A DNA stretch of 63,946 nt from positions 1-63,946 of the forward strand of contig CAYMIV010000004.1 of assembly GCA_964390945.1 (NCBI GenBank). Direction: 5' to 3'. Positions 15,149 through 24,813 of this stretch are shown here, piece by piece. Both the position numbers and the translations under genes were made by a program. Origin of the DNA: Damh-18 sp964390945. GTDB lineage: Bacteria > Patescibacteriota > Minisyncoccia > Phycocordibacterales > UBA918. The notes under the pieces are model-generated. The model made no database searches, had not been told where the DNA came from, and was given only the letters and a program-made list of their open reading frames with translations. Numbering within the stretch: the stretch's first letter is position 1; each line of letters starts with the position of its first letter.

Positions 15149-16347
15149 CGTCCGCAATTATTCTTGATAGTCATCTGAAGAGCGCGCTTTCTGCGGTGCG
15201 GTCACTCGGTGCGGCCGGAATCTTTGTCTCTGCCGGTGCGGAACGAGGTACCGCCATGGCGCTCCATTCAAAATATTCGAAAACGCGATTCATCTACCCC
15301 TCACCGCTTAAAGACACCGCAGGTTTCATTGGGGCGGTGAAAGAGGAGGCCATCCGAATGGCGAAACGGCCAGTCGTGTATGCTTTTTCCGATGCGACAT
15401 ACCTCACGCTCTTTGCGCACCGCGAGCGACTCGCCGACTCAATGATACTCGTGTTCCCTGAACTCTCGTCCGTTGAAATTGCATTCGATAAGGCAGCAAC
15501 CTATTCGCTTGCAAAAGTGTCTGGAATACCAACCATCACCACGTACACACCCGAATTAAAGGAGGAGGTCGAGCATCTCGGAACAACACTCACATTTCCT
15601 GCTGTGGTAAAACCGCGACGCAGCGTCGCCTGGGTAAACAATGTTGGAAAAACCGGTACGGCGTCGTTCGTTCACTCAAGGCGGCAACTCATAAAAAATT
15701 TTTTCGCTCTCAAAGAACGATTCGGCGAATCACCGCTCGTGCAGGATTTGCTCATCGGCGAGGAGTATGGCGTTGAAATGCTCGCCTACAAGGGTGTGGT
15801 ACACGCCATCGTCACGCACCACCGCATTCGCTCACTCTCACCAACCGGAGGCGCATCGGTCCTCAAGGAGACGGTTCAGTCGGGTGAACTAAAAAATTCC
15901 CTCGAAACGTATGCAAAAATTCTTGTCGAGAAACTCTCCTGGTCGGGCCCCATCATGGTGGAATTCAAGGTGGACAGCGATTCGCGCGAACCAAAACTCA
16001 TGGAGGTAAACGGTCGGTTTTGGGGCTCCCTCCCGCTCTCCGTTGCGGCGGGTGTTGACATGCCGCACCTCTATTACTATCTTGCGACGGGAAGCGGACT
16101 TCCCGAGAATGCAGTCACTGCGCGTGATGGGGTGATAACGCGGCACTTTCTTGGCGATATCCGGCACCTCCTTCGCGTACTTTTCGTTCCAAATGCGATG
16201 CGAAAAATTCTTTACCCGAAACGAAGCAAAGCGCTTGCTGATTTTTTCTCGATTCCACGGGGGACGAAAAGCGACGTGTGGTCCCGCTCTGACATGAAGC
16301 CCACACTCATGGAATTTGTTGATGTGTTTCTAAAAGCACTGCACTAA
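15145..16347 (+). CDS. ATP-grasp ligase, copy 1
   Basis: 400 residues. The fold has an N-terminal Rossmann-like domain, a central ATP-grasp with PAVVKPRRS, and metal-binding EVNGRFWGS (about 288-296), as in CarB/PurK-like ATP-grasp enzymes. Such enzymes join a carboxylate to an amine through an acyl-phosphate. A paralogue is encoded at 18879. Neighbouring PHP and deacetylase genes suggest a shared unknown pathway that modifies glycan or a small peptide. Substrate not predictable. Confidence 0.8.
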   Translation: MTSAIILDSHLKSALSAVRSLGAAGIFVSAGAERGTAMALHSKYSKTRFIYPSPLKDTAGFIGAVKEEAIRMAKRPVVYAFSDATYLTLFAHRERLADSMILVFPELSSVEIAFDKAATYSLAKVSGIPTITTYTPELKEEVEHLGTTLTFPAVVKPRRSVAWVNNVGKTGTASFVHSRRQLIKNFFALKERFGESPLVQDLLIGEEYGVEMLAYKGVVHAIVTHHRIRSLSPTGGASVLKETVQSGELKNSLETYAKILVEKLSWSGPIMVEFKVDSDSREPKLMEVNGRFWGSLPLSVAAGVDMPHLYYYLATGSGLPENAVTARDGVITRHFLGDIRHLLRVLFVPNAMRKILYPKRSKALADFFSIPRGTKSDVWSRSDMKPTLMEFVDVFLKALH

Positions 16348-16381
16348 TACCTCTCTTTATCGCACCGCTCGCTTTGCGCAC

Positions 16382-16421
16382 ACTACGTTAATCTTCCACG
16401 GTCGTATAGAATTAACGTAGT
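16382..16421. repeat. inverted repeat IR1 before the PaaX/Cas2-like gene
   Basis: Perfect 11-bp arms (16382-16392 and 16411-16421). The right arm ends directly before the start codon. Between them lies ACGGTCGTA (16398-16406), which is repeated exactly in IR2. TATAGA (16405-16410) in the spacer could be the -10 box, so the repeat may be an operator. Confidence 0.8.
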
Positions 16422-17000
16422 ATGAAAAATGTGAAGATTAATAGCAAAGCATTTCAGAAAGGAAGCAGGGTCCATGTTGAGGGGGTAATCCTCAAGACCC
16501 TTGCTGTTGCGGGGTTGGTAAGCATAGCCGTATTGGCTCCGAATGCATTACAACTTCTCAAATATCTTGATGGCGGAAGACGCAGAATGAAGGAACCGAG
16601 ATTCATAATGAATGAGGCACTATTGCGACTGCAATCAAAGAAACTCATTGTTGTTTCCAAAGACGGTAAGTACCGTCTTACAAAAGAGGGTGAACAACAG
16701 TTGCACCGCATTGAATTCGGAACACTCCCTCTCCCGAATGAAAAGTGGGATACAAAATGGAGAATTGTCTCTTTTGATGTGAGTGAGAAACGGAGAAAAT
16801 CACGAGACCAACTGAGGTTACTGCTTCGCCAGGTTGGTTTTGTGCGCCTTCAGGATAGTGTATGGGTCTACCCGTATGATGTGAGGGAGGTGGTAGAACT
16901 CATTAAAACAGCAAACTTTCTCGACAAGGAGGTCTTGTATATGACTGTGTACACGACCGGGAACGACAAAGTACTCAAGTCCCACTTCAAACTCTCATAG
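16422..17000 (+). CDS. PaaX-like regulator with Cas2-like domain
   Basis: 192 residues. The N-terminal part has a hydrophobic segment (about 25-50) and a winged-helix-like region (about 55-100, with LxxKKLIVVSKDGKYRLTKEG as the wing). The C-terminal part (about 108-192) is the Cas2-like ferredoxin domain found in PaaX: W-R-I-V-S-F-D-V-S, an Arg-rich helix, and GFVRLQDSVWVYP. The Asp of the first strand is kept, as in Cas2 nucleases. Such proteins in CPR genomes are often annotated Cas2, but there is no CRISPR array here. The gene is tightly bracketed by IR1 and IR2, which share a core. Confidence 0.8.
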   Translation: MKNVKINSKAFQKGSRVHVEGVILKTLAVAGLVSIAVLAPNALQLLKYLDGGRRRMKEPRFIMNEALLRLQSKKLIVVSKDGKYRLTKEGEQQLHRIEFGTLPLPNEKWDTKWRIVSFDVSEKRRKSRDQLRLLLRQVGFVRLQDSVWVYPYDVREVVELIKTANFLDKEVLYMTVYTTGNDKVLKSHFKLS

Positions 17001-17005
17001 GAACA

Positions 17006-17045
17006 ATTACCTTTATTTTCAACGGTCGTACAAAATAAAGGTAAT
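17006..17045. repeat. inverted repeat IR2 after the PaaX/Cas2-like gene
   Basis: Perfect 14-bp arms (17006-17019 and 17032-17045) starting 5 nt after the stop codon. The 12-nt loop contains ACGGTCGTA (17022-17030), the same core as IR1, while the arm sequences differ. It may be an operator, a terminator-like structure or an element end. Confidence 0.8.
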
Positions 17046-17071
17046 AACCAAGGTAATAACCAAGGCGATAA
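17038..17071. repeat. 12-bp tandem repeat
   Basis: AAGGTAATAACC occurs twice in tandem (17038-17049, 17050-17061), followed by a diverged third unit. The first unit overlaps the right arm of IR2. Confidence 0.7.
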
Positions 17072-17097
17072 ACGTGTGGTGGTTTCTGTCTTTCGTG

Positions 17098-17103
17098 TAT
17101 ACT
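17098..17103 (+). promoter_or_regulatory. leaderless -10 box of PHP gene 1
   Basis: TATACT, preceded by TG one base upstream, ends 6 nt before the ATG at 17110. Confidence 0.6.
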
Positions 17104-17109
17104 TTCGCT

Positions 17110-17910
17110 ATGGAAATACAAGGATTATTGCACTGCCATTCCAGTTACTCATATGACGCAAAACTTTCACTTCGGGAACTCCGCGAATTGTGCATACAAA
17201 ACGGAATTCACTTCGCTTGCATGACTGAACACACGGATGAGCTCACGAAGGAGCGTGCGGAAGAATTCGTGCGCGAGTGCGAAGCATTATCCGACGAGTC
17301 ATTCCGTTTCATTCCTGGATTCGAAGTGCCGTACAAAAATGCGCACATCCTGATGATCGGCGCACGAGAATTTGTCGTGAATTATGCGCCAACACTCCCG
17401 GTGCTCGATGAGTGGATAAAAAAAGCGCAATTTGTCGTGCTCGCTCATCCGGTTAGAAACAAGTTTATCGCCGAGGACGCGCTCGCAGAGCGCCTCGACG
17501 GCATTGAGGTCTGGAATCAACAATATGAGGGCAAGCGCGTTCCTCGACCGCGCTCAATCCGATTGTTTGAAACATTGAGAAAAAGAAAATCAACACTCGT
17601 TGCAACGGGCGGCATCGATTTGCACCGAGATGAACACATGGGTTCTCCGGTCGTGACACTTTCCGTCGATGCGCCGAATGAAGCAGCGATTATTGAAAAA
17701 CTCAAATTGGGAATCTTTGCGGTATCGTCCCCGCACGCGCGATTTTTCGGACTCCTCACCAATGCCGACGAACTTATGCGGAAGCATCGCTTCGAAAGCA
17801 TAATCTCCGTCGCTGTTATTGGCGCTGGCAAATTCACCAATAAAACACTGGCGTATTTGGGATTGACGTTACCCGCGTCACTCAAACGCGCGGTGCGCCG
17901 CTCGCTCTAA
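17110..17910 (+). CDS. PHP-domain metal-dependent phosphoesterase, copy 1
   Basis: 266 residues with the PHP metal-binding motifs: LHCHSSYS at the N-terminus (H-x-H), TEHTDE (about 39), a conserved GFEVPY, a central LAHPVRN, and GGIDLHRDEH. These hydrolyse phosphoester bonds using two or three metals. The paralogue at 20033 has the same motifs. It sits between an ATP-grasp gene and a deacetylase gene, as its paralogue nearly does. Start set by the -10 box at 17098. Confidence 0.85.
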   Translation: MEIQGLLHCHSSYSYDAKLSLRELRELCIQNGIHFACMTEHTDELTKERAEEFVRECEALSDESFRFIPGFEVPYKNAHILMIGAREFVVNYAPTLPVLDEWIKKAQFVVLAHPVRNKFIAEDALAERLDGIEVWNQQYEGKRVPRPRSIRLFETLRKRKSTLVATGGIDLHRDEHMGSPVVTLSVDAPNEAAIIEKLKLGIFAVSSPHARFFGLLTNADELMRKHRFESIISVAVIGAGKFTNKTLAYLGLTLPASLKRAVRRSL

Positions 17911-17944
17911 TTGTGTTACAATTTCCGGACGTAAATACTCCTGA

Positions 17945-18898
17945 ATGCTAGAAACGAATTCAAAAAAGGGCACGGTGGTTATTTCTGTGGACCTTGAACT
18001 GTCGTGGGGAAGTGGGGGAAAGCATAGTTACGTGCCGCTCCACGAAAAAGAACGGGAGATTTTAAATCGGTTTCTTGCGCTGTGCAATCAATATAGTATT
18101 TCTTGCACGTGGGCAACGGTCGGAAATCTTCTTCTCAAAAATCGCGAGGAGGCGAAACGCCGAGGCATCGTTCTCTACGGGAGAGCGCCCCATATATATG
18201 AACAAGTTATCGGTACCGGGAATTCAGCAGAGCACCTATGGTTTGGCGAAGACATTGTGCAGAGCGTTATTGATTCACCCGTTCATCAAGAATTGGCAAG
18301 CCACTCCTTCTTTCATACACGCGCACCTGAGGCAAATCGATTAGATTATAAACATGAACTTATTCAGGTAAGACAGCTAGCGAAAGACAAGTTCGGAATC
18401 GATATCGTGTCCTATGTTCACCCCCGAAATTTGATAGGACACCTCGATGTGCTTAATGAGGTTGGTTTTAAAAATTACCGAGGCAACGATCGAATCAGTT
18501 CACTGCCCAAGATTCTTGGCGCGGGCGGAATTACGCGCCTTATAGAGGTTGGTCTCGGTCTCGCAATTCCTCCCGCACAACCACATGTCGTTGATTCCGG
18601 ACTCGTGAATGTACCCGCGAGTTACTTTTTGGCAACGACTCTCTTTAAGGAAGTACATCCTCCGGTGTGGCGTACCGTATCTCAATGCAGAAAAAGTATC
18701 GAAGAAACAAAAGGGGGAGGAATTTTTCACCTCTGGTTTCACCCGCACAACATTGCACGAAATCAACCCCACTGGTTTTCTGTTCTTGAGCAACTCTTTT
18801 CGTATATATCGCAAAAACAAAAAGAGGGAAGCGTTGCGGTGATGACTATGGGTGAAGTAACACGAAGGGTAAGCGAATATGATGGTACTCATTCTTGA
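17945..18898 (+). CDS. NodB-like polysaccharide deacetylase, copy 1
   Basis: 317 residues, no signal peptide. It begins with a strand carrying SVDLELSWG (metal Asp), followed by CTWATVG, ELASHSFFH (the H-x3-H metal ligands) and a C-terminal FHLWFHPHN. This variant pattern is shared with the gene at 21585, so both belong to one cytoplasmic subfamily. It would remove an N- or O-acyl group from a sugar. Its 3' end overlaps the ATP-grasp gene at 18879 by 20 nt. Confidence 0.85.
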   Translation: MLETNSKKGTVVISVDLELSWGSGGKHSYVPLHEKEREILNRFLALCNQYSISCTWATVGNLLLKNREEAKRRGIVLYGRAPHIYEQVIGTGNSAEHLWFGEDIVQSVIDSPVHQELASHSFFHTRAPEANRLDYKHELIQVRQLAKDKFGIDIVSYVHPRNLIGHLDVLNEVGFKNYRGNDRISSLPKILGAGGITRLIEVGLGLAIPPAQPHVVDSGLVNVPASYFLATTLFKEVHPPVWRTVSQCRKSIEETKGGGIFHLWFHPHNIARNQPHWFSVLEQLFSYISQKQKEGSVAVMTMGEVTRRVSEYDGTHS

Positions 18899-20036
18899 CG
18901 CTGAAACAAGAAGCGCACTCGCTGCTCTCCGCTCGCTTTCGCGGCGAGGAATTGATGTTGTTGCGGGTTCTTCGAATAAAAACGCTCTCTCCTTTTCTTC
19001 TCGGATGTGCACAAAGCGATTTCTCCACCCCCATCCCGGCAAAGACAGGAAAGCATTCATCGGTGCGATTGAAAAATTTCTCAAAGAGAACTCGGACACG
19101 CTCTGTATGAGTTTTACCGACATTACCACCGATGCGCTACGCGATTGCGCAGATACGGAAACTTTCGGACATAATTTTGTTGTTCCGCAATCGCAACAAT
19201 TTTTTCAAGCAACAAATAAGCGCATCCTTGCGGAAATCGCCAGCTCGGTTGATATTCCCACACCCGAAGAAATCAATCCTGAATGTTTTACTGACCCCGC
19301 GAGAGTGGCAGACATTACCTATCCGGTCATTATAAAACCAGCACGCTCCGTTTCCTGGAAGGAAGGGAAAGCGCACAAGGATACTGCACGAGTGATACAT
19401 ACCGCAAAGGATCTGCTTGAACAACGCGACTACTTTATGAAGCATGCTTCAGACGTTCCTCTCACGCAAAAAATGCTCTCTGGTGATGAATTTGGAGTTT
19501 CGGTATTGGCTGATCATGGGGTTCTCAAGGCGTGTTTTGCGCACAGGCGACTTCGTTCCATTACCCCGCATGGGGGAGTTAGCACGCTTCGAGAAAGCAT
19601 TTTTCTCACCGAAGAGATGAAAGACATTGCAGAAAAACTTACCAAAGTCCTCGAGTGGAACGGGGTCATGATGATAGAGCTGAAACGAAACAATGAGACA
19701 GGCAGGCTTACGCTCATTGAAATCAATGCGCGTTTTTGGGGGTCGCTTTTTTTAGCCATTCAGTCTGGGGTGGATTTTCCATACCTTCTCTACCTTCAGT
19801 GGTCGGGCAGGGGTAGTGAAATTCAATCACCTTCGTATACCGTCGGTACACGCGCACGGCATTTAATCACCGACTTCAGCCACTTCTACGCATTACGATG
19901 GGGTGCCTTCTCACCCAAAAAAATTAAGGAGTTCTTTACCTTCTTTGGAAAAAATCTATACTTTGATGTGTGGTCACTCAATGACCCCCTGCCGGGATTT
20001 GTCGAGCTGTTTCAATTTATGAAAAACAAACTATGA
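18879..20036 (+). CDS. ATP-grasp ligase, copy 2
   Basis: 385 residues, clear paralogue of the protein at 15145: the same N-terminal LILDAETRSALAALRSL region, PVIIKPARS, GDEFGVSVL, and EINARFWGS metal site (about 283). Two Met codons in a row at 18879 and 18882 leave the exact start open. Its stop overlaps the start of PHP gene 2 by 4 nt. Confidence 0.8.
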   Translation: MMVLILDAETRSALAALRSLSRRGIDVVAGSSNKNALSFSSRMCTKRFLHPHPGKDRKAFIGAIEKFLKENSDTLCMSFTDITTDALRDCADTETFGHNFVVPQSQQFFQATNKRILAEIASSVDIPTPEEINPECFTDPARVADITYPVIIKPARSVSWKEGKAHKDTARVIHTAKDLLEQRDYFMKHASDVPLTQKMLSGDEFGVSVLADHGVLKACFAHRRLRSITPHGGVSTLRESIFLTEEMKDIAEKLTKVLEWNGVMMIELKRNNETGRLTLIEINARFWGSLFLAIQSGVDFPYLLYLQWSGRGSEIQSPSYTVGTRARHLITDFSHFYALRWGAFSPKKIKEFFTFFGKNLYFDVWSLNDPLPGFVELFQFMKNKL

Positions 20037-20779
20037 TAGTACGCGGTGTGTATCATGCGCACTCTCGATTTTCGGGTGACGGGCATTTTTTATTGTCAGA
20101 ACTGAAAGAAGAGTTTAAAAAGAGGGGCCTTCGATTCGTCATAATGACAGAGCATGCAGAAGACCTGACTCCCGAACGTTACCGAGCGTTTTACAGCGAG
20201 TGCGCAGCACAGAGCGATGAAACATTTCTATTCATTCCGGGTCTCGAGGTTCCTTTTGAAGGAAAAATACATGTCGGTTGTTTTCCAGCTGCGCCCGCAT
20301 ATGACGCGGTGCCGCTCTTTGCTCCAGGTATCGCCGCCATGCGAGAACATGGCGCAATCACTATTTTCCACCACCCGTCAAAACAAAGTTATTTTATGAC
20401 GCCGGATTTCAGGCGTCTTCTCGACGGGGTTGAGGTATGGAATTCACGATATGAAGGAGTCTGTGCCCCGAGCAGGCGAACGATTGAATTTGCCAAGGAA
20501 CACTTCAAAGACAACCTGTTCCTCGGGGGCCTTGATCTTCACCGAGAACAGCAGTTTGGCGGTCCCTGTCTCGAGGTTCGTGTCGAATCGCCCACGGTTG
20601 GAGAAATAACCGACGCCATTCGGTGCGGTAATTTTGCGCTTGCGGGACGATTTTATCGTTTTGATAAAAAGACATTCCTACGTCCGAGCAATAGAGTGTG
20701 GTATCTTTTGGTTCGATACTGCTATGAAGTGTTGCGGTATCTTCGAAACGCAGTGACACGATTACTTCGCGGGCGATAA
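20033..20779 (+). CDS. PHP-domain metal-dependent phosphoesterase, copy 2
   Basis: 248 residues, paralogue of the protein at 17110: YHAHSRFSGD (H-x-H), TEHAED, GLEVPF, FHHPSKQ and GGLDLHREQ are all in place. ATGA overlap with the ATP-grasp gene ties the two as one functional pair. A basic C-terminal tail with aromatic residues may contact the membrane. Confidence 0.85.
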   Translation: MIVRGVYHAHSRFSGDGHFLLSELKEEFKKRGLRFVIMTEHAEDLTPERYRAFYSECAAQSDETFLFIPGLEVPFEGKIHVGCFPAAPAYDAVPLFAPGIAAMREHGAITIFHHPSKQSYFMTPDFRRLLDGVEVWNSRYEGVCAPSRRTIEFAKEHFKDNLFLGGLDLHREQQFGGPCLEVRVESPTVGEITDAIRCGNFALAGRFYRFDKKTFLRPSNRVWYLLVRYCYEVLRYLRNAVTRLLRGR

Positions 20780-20800
20780 CAGAGGTTTCCGGAAATATAC

Positions 20801-21584
20801 ATGAACGCATCACAATTCAAAAAAATCATATTTTCCCTCACTCGACTGATTACGTCTCCCTTACGAAGTCTTTCGTGGGTGCGTCGGGGGCACCTGCTTG
20901 TCGATCGTTCAATTATCGACACCACATATTGGTTTCAGGGGAATCTTTTACGGCGATCACTCATTGATGTGGTTCCGGAAACGAAGAAGGCGGAAGTTAT
21001 CTTACCGCGGGCATTCGACAGAACATTCGGCACTTCTATTACGACGCACGAGGCGTGCGCACTTGCCGCAATTGTGCGTGCACTGCATCCTGCAAAAGTT
21101 CTTGAAATTGGGACTTTTGACGGAAATACGACGCTCTTGTTTGCGGCAAATCTTGAAGGAGATGGTTCGGTCGCAACTGTTGATTTGCCCCCGGATTTTG
21201 ATTCAAAACGTGATCGCGGGAAGCTCGGGCACGATGGCGTAAAGATCAATTTGACCCCGCGCACTCTTGTCGCTGGGCAATATCGCGAAGATCCGCGAGC
21301 GCAAAAAATCACACAGATTTTTGGCGATAGCGCGTCGCTCGATTGGAAAACGTTCGGCGGTCCATTCAACCTCATTTTTATCGATGGGTGTCATACAGAG
21401 ATATATGTACGTACCGATTCACAAAACGCAGTTTCGGTGATTGCGCCCGGCGGCGCAATCGTGTGGCATGATTACGGAGTGATACCCGACGTGTCTCGTG
21501 CCGTTGACGCATTTGCACTTGAACACCCCGAGTTTACGATGTGTGTGATTGAGGGAACTCGTCTTGCGCTCGGTATTAGAAAGG

Positions 21585-21592
<8 letters not shown>
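20801..21592 (+). CDS. SAM-dependent methyltransferase (class I, Methyltransf_24-like)
   Basis: 263 residues. The SAM-binding core has VLEIGTFDGNTTLLF (about 101-115), VDLPPDF, and NLIFIDGCHTE (about 190), the pattern of the Methyltransf_24/CmcI-type enzymes common in sugar clusters. The N-terminal 80 residues are a basic, aromatic-rich extension. Its 3' end overlaps the convergent deacetylase gene by 8 nt. Confidence 0.75.
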
Positions 21593-22586
<994 letters not shown>

Positions 22587-22666
22587 GTGCCTACTATACC
22601 CCAGTTTTAAAGGCAAAACAGCGTATCCTGCGTCAGTTTCTGTGTGTTAAAGTAACTGTCGTTTCC

Positions 22667-23677
22667 ATGAAAGCAAAACCAACAACAAAAAAGAACGTGC
22701 TCATAATTGGTGGGGGGACCGGGACACACACTGTTCTACGGGGACTTAAGCGATATACGGATAGCATTAATTTAAAAGCGATTGTCACCATGGCGGATTC
22801 TGGAGGTTCGACAGGAAGACTCCGCGACGAATTTGGTTTTCTTCCGGTTGGTGATGCGCGAATGGCACTTGTTGCGCTCGCGCGCGATGGCGGAGAATAC
22901 GACCATATTTTGCGAAAACTATTTCTCTATCGTTTCCATAAAGGAAACGGACTTTCCGGACATACGTTTGGAAATCTGCTCCTCGTTGCACTCACGGATA
23001 TTTTGGGGAGTGAAGAATCCGCCATACATGCGGCATCCACAATCCTCGCCTCAAGTGGCGAAGTGATACCAGTGACTGCCGATAAGGTGAATTTGAAAGC
23101 CGTATACGATGACGGGCGAGTTGTGGTGGGAGAACATGAAATTGATATCGGTCTTGGCTCTGAAACTGGTAGTAAAATCCAGCACATATCGCTCGAACCG
23201 GCAGCGCGACCGAATGCTCGAGCGCTCGCGGCGATAGCCGAGGCGGACCTCATTGTGCTCGGTCCGGGTGATCTATACACAAGCATCCTCGCCGCCTGCA
23301 TCGTTGACGGAGTTGCCTATGCGCTCCGGCATACACGAGCACACATTGCGTATGTTTCGAATCTTATGACACGAAACGCCCAAACGAATACAATGGGAAC
23401 TCGAGAACATGTCGCTGAACTTGGTCGGTACATCGGTAGATCGCCGAATTCGGTACTTGTGAATACCGCTCCGTTTCGAGAAGATCTTATTGCGCTGTAT
23501 CGCGAAGAGAATGAACATCCTGTTACGCATAATCTTACCGACAGCAGTCTCAATATAATAACGGGGGATTTTCTTGCGAGTGAAAACATCGTCCGAGAAA
23601 AGGGCGATGTGGTAAGGCGAAGTCTGATTCGCCACGACCCTGAAAAATTGGCTCGTGGTATTATGCGACTGATATAA
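22667..23677 (+). CDS. YvcK/CofD-like protein (UPF0052)
   Basis: 336 residues. IGGGTGTHTVLRGLK at the N-terminus, ADSGGSTGRLRDEFG and LPVGDARMAL (about 40-62), and VLGPGDLYTSIL (about 200) match the YvcK family. In Firmicutes and Actinobacteria YvcK binds UDP-sugars and links central carbon metabolism to cell-wall synthesis; that role is plausible but inferred here. It heads a run of glycosyltransferases. Confidence 0.9.
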   Translation: MKAKPTTKKNVLIIGGGTGTHTVLRGLKRYTDSINLKAIVTMADSGGSTGRLRDEFGFLPVGDARMALVALARDGGEYDHILRKLFLYRFHKGNGLSGHTFGNLLLVALTDILGSEESAIHAASTILASSGEVIPVTADKVNLKAVYDDGRVVVGEHEIDIGLGSETGSKIQHISLEPAARPNARALAAIAEADLIVLGPGDLYTSILAACIVDGVAYALRHTRAHIAYVSNLMTRNAQTNTMGTREHVAELGRYIGRSPNSVLVNTAPFREDLIALYREENEHPVTHNLTDSSLNIITGDFLASENIVREKGDVVRRSLIRHDPEKLARGIMRLI

Positions 23678-23679
23678 AT

Positions 23680-24813
23680 ATGCGACTCTGTATTGCGACA
23701 CCACTCACCGCACCCGATATCGGTGGTCCGGCAACATATACCGCCTTTCTTCAAAAACACGCTTCCGCGATTGGGGTGACACTCACAACGGTTTCATTCA
23801 GAGATGTCAGGTCGTTGCCAAAGTATATTCGACACGTTCTCTATTTCATGAAACTTCTGTGGCACGGAAAATCGTGTGATGTTATCTATGCGCTCGATAC
23901 GGTGAGTGTCGGTTTTCCGGCACTCATCGCTTCAATCATGCTCCGTAAGCCGTTCCTCCTCCGCGTTCCAGGTGATTACGCATGGGAACAGGGGAGGCAG
24001 CGGTTCGGTCTCACCGAGACTCTTGATGAATATCTCGTTCCCGAGGTCCGACCGAGGAGTGTACGACCCTGGAGTGTACGGATGCTTGCCTCTATACAAG
24101 CGTACGTCGCTCGACGTGCAGTACGTGTTGTTGTCCCGAGTGAGTACTTGAGAAATGTTGTCATGATGTGGGGTGTACCGAATGAAAAAATCATACGAAT
24201 ATACAGCGCGCTGAAAGTCATTCCGGTCGTCGAAAAAAAAGAAGACCTTCGAGCCGAATTTAAATATGAAGGTTTTGTCGTCGCAACTGCGGGACGACTC
24301 GTACCGTGGAAAGGTGTCGATGAACTAATTGCTGCAATACAAATTCTTCGGACTCAAGGAATGCACGTGCGGCTTGAAATCTTCGGCGAGGGTCCGGAAG
24401 AAACACACCTGAAAAATCATGTTCATGAACTCAACCTTGAATCATTGGTCACGTTTCATGGCAGCGTTGATCGCGGCGCGCTCGGGAGGCGACTCGTTGC
24501 GTCGGATGTTTTTGTTCTCAACACCTCATACGAAGGACTTTCGCATCAAATACTCGAGGTGATGAACCTCGGTACACCGGTTGTCACGACTCCCGTTGGT
24601 GGAAATCCCGAATTGATTTGCGATGGAGTTGAGGGACTTTTTGTTCCCGTCAATGACACGACCGCGCTCGCCGCAGCGCTCGCACGGGTTGGTGGCGACG
24701 AGGTTCTTCGAGACACCCTCATCGAGAATGCGCGTAAACGCGTGTGCGGTTTTCATGAAGATGTCGTTATCCGAGAATTTGCCGCCCTTCTCAAAACATT
24801 TGTATGCACATAA
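23680..24813 (+). CDS. GT4-family glycosyltransferase
   Basis: 377 residues, GT-B fold. Starts with an Ile-Ala-Thr-Pro strand and a Gly-Gly-Pro loop. C-terminal half has AGRLVPWKGV and YEGLSHQILE (E-x7-E). Two nt after the previous stop and overlapping the next gene by 10 nt. Donor and acceptor unknown. Confidence 0.9.
   Translation: MRLCIATPLTAPDIGGPATYTAFLQKHASAIGVTLTTVSFRDVRSLPKYIRHVLYFMKLLWHGKSCDVIYALDTVSVGFPALIASIMLRKPFLLRVPGDYAWEQGRQRFGLTETLDEYLVPEVRPRSVRPWSVRMLASIQAYVARRAVRVVVPSEYLRNVVMMWGVPNEKIIRIYSALKVIPVVEKKEDLRAEFKYEGFVVATAGRLVPWKGVDELIAAIQILRTQGMHVRLEIFGEGPEETHLKNHVHELNLESLVTFHGSVDRGALGRRLVASDVFVLNTSYEGLSHQILEVMNLGTPVVTTPVGGNPELICDGVEGLFVPVNDTTALAAALARVGGDEVLRDTLIENARKRVCGFHEDVVIREFAALLKTFVCT

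Noticed and set aside
16382..17071. CRISPR locus around the Cas2-like gene
   Set aside because: Only two inverted repeats with different arms and one short tandem repeat; no regular repeat-spacer array and no cas1.
18500..19129. 209-codon minus-strand ORF
   Set aside because: Lies opposite the deacetylase and ATP-grasp genes with good motifs; no start signals.
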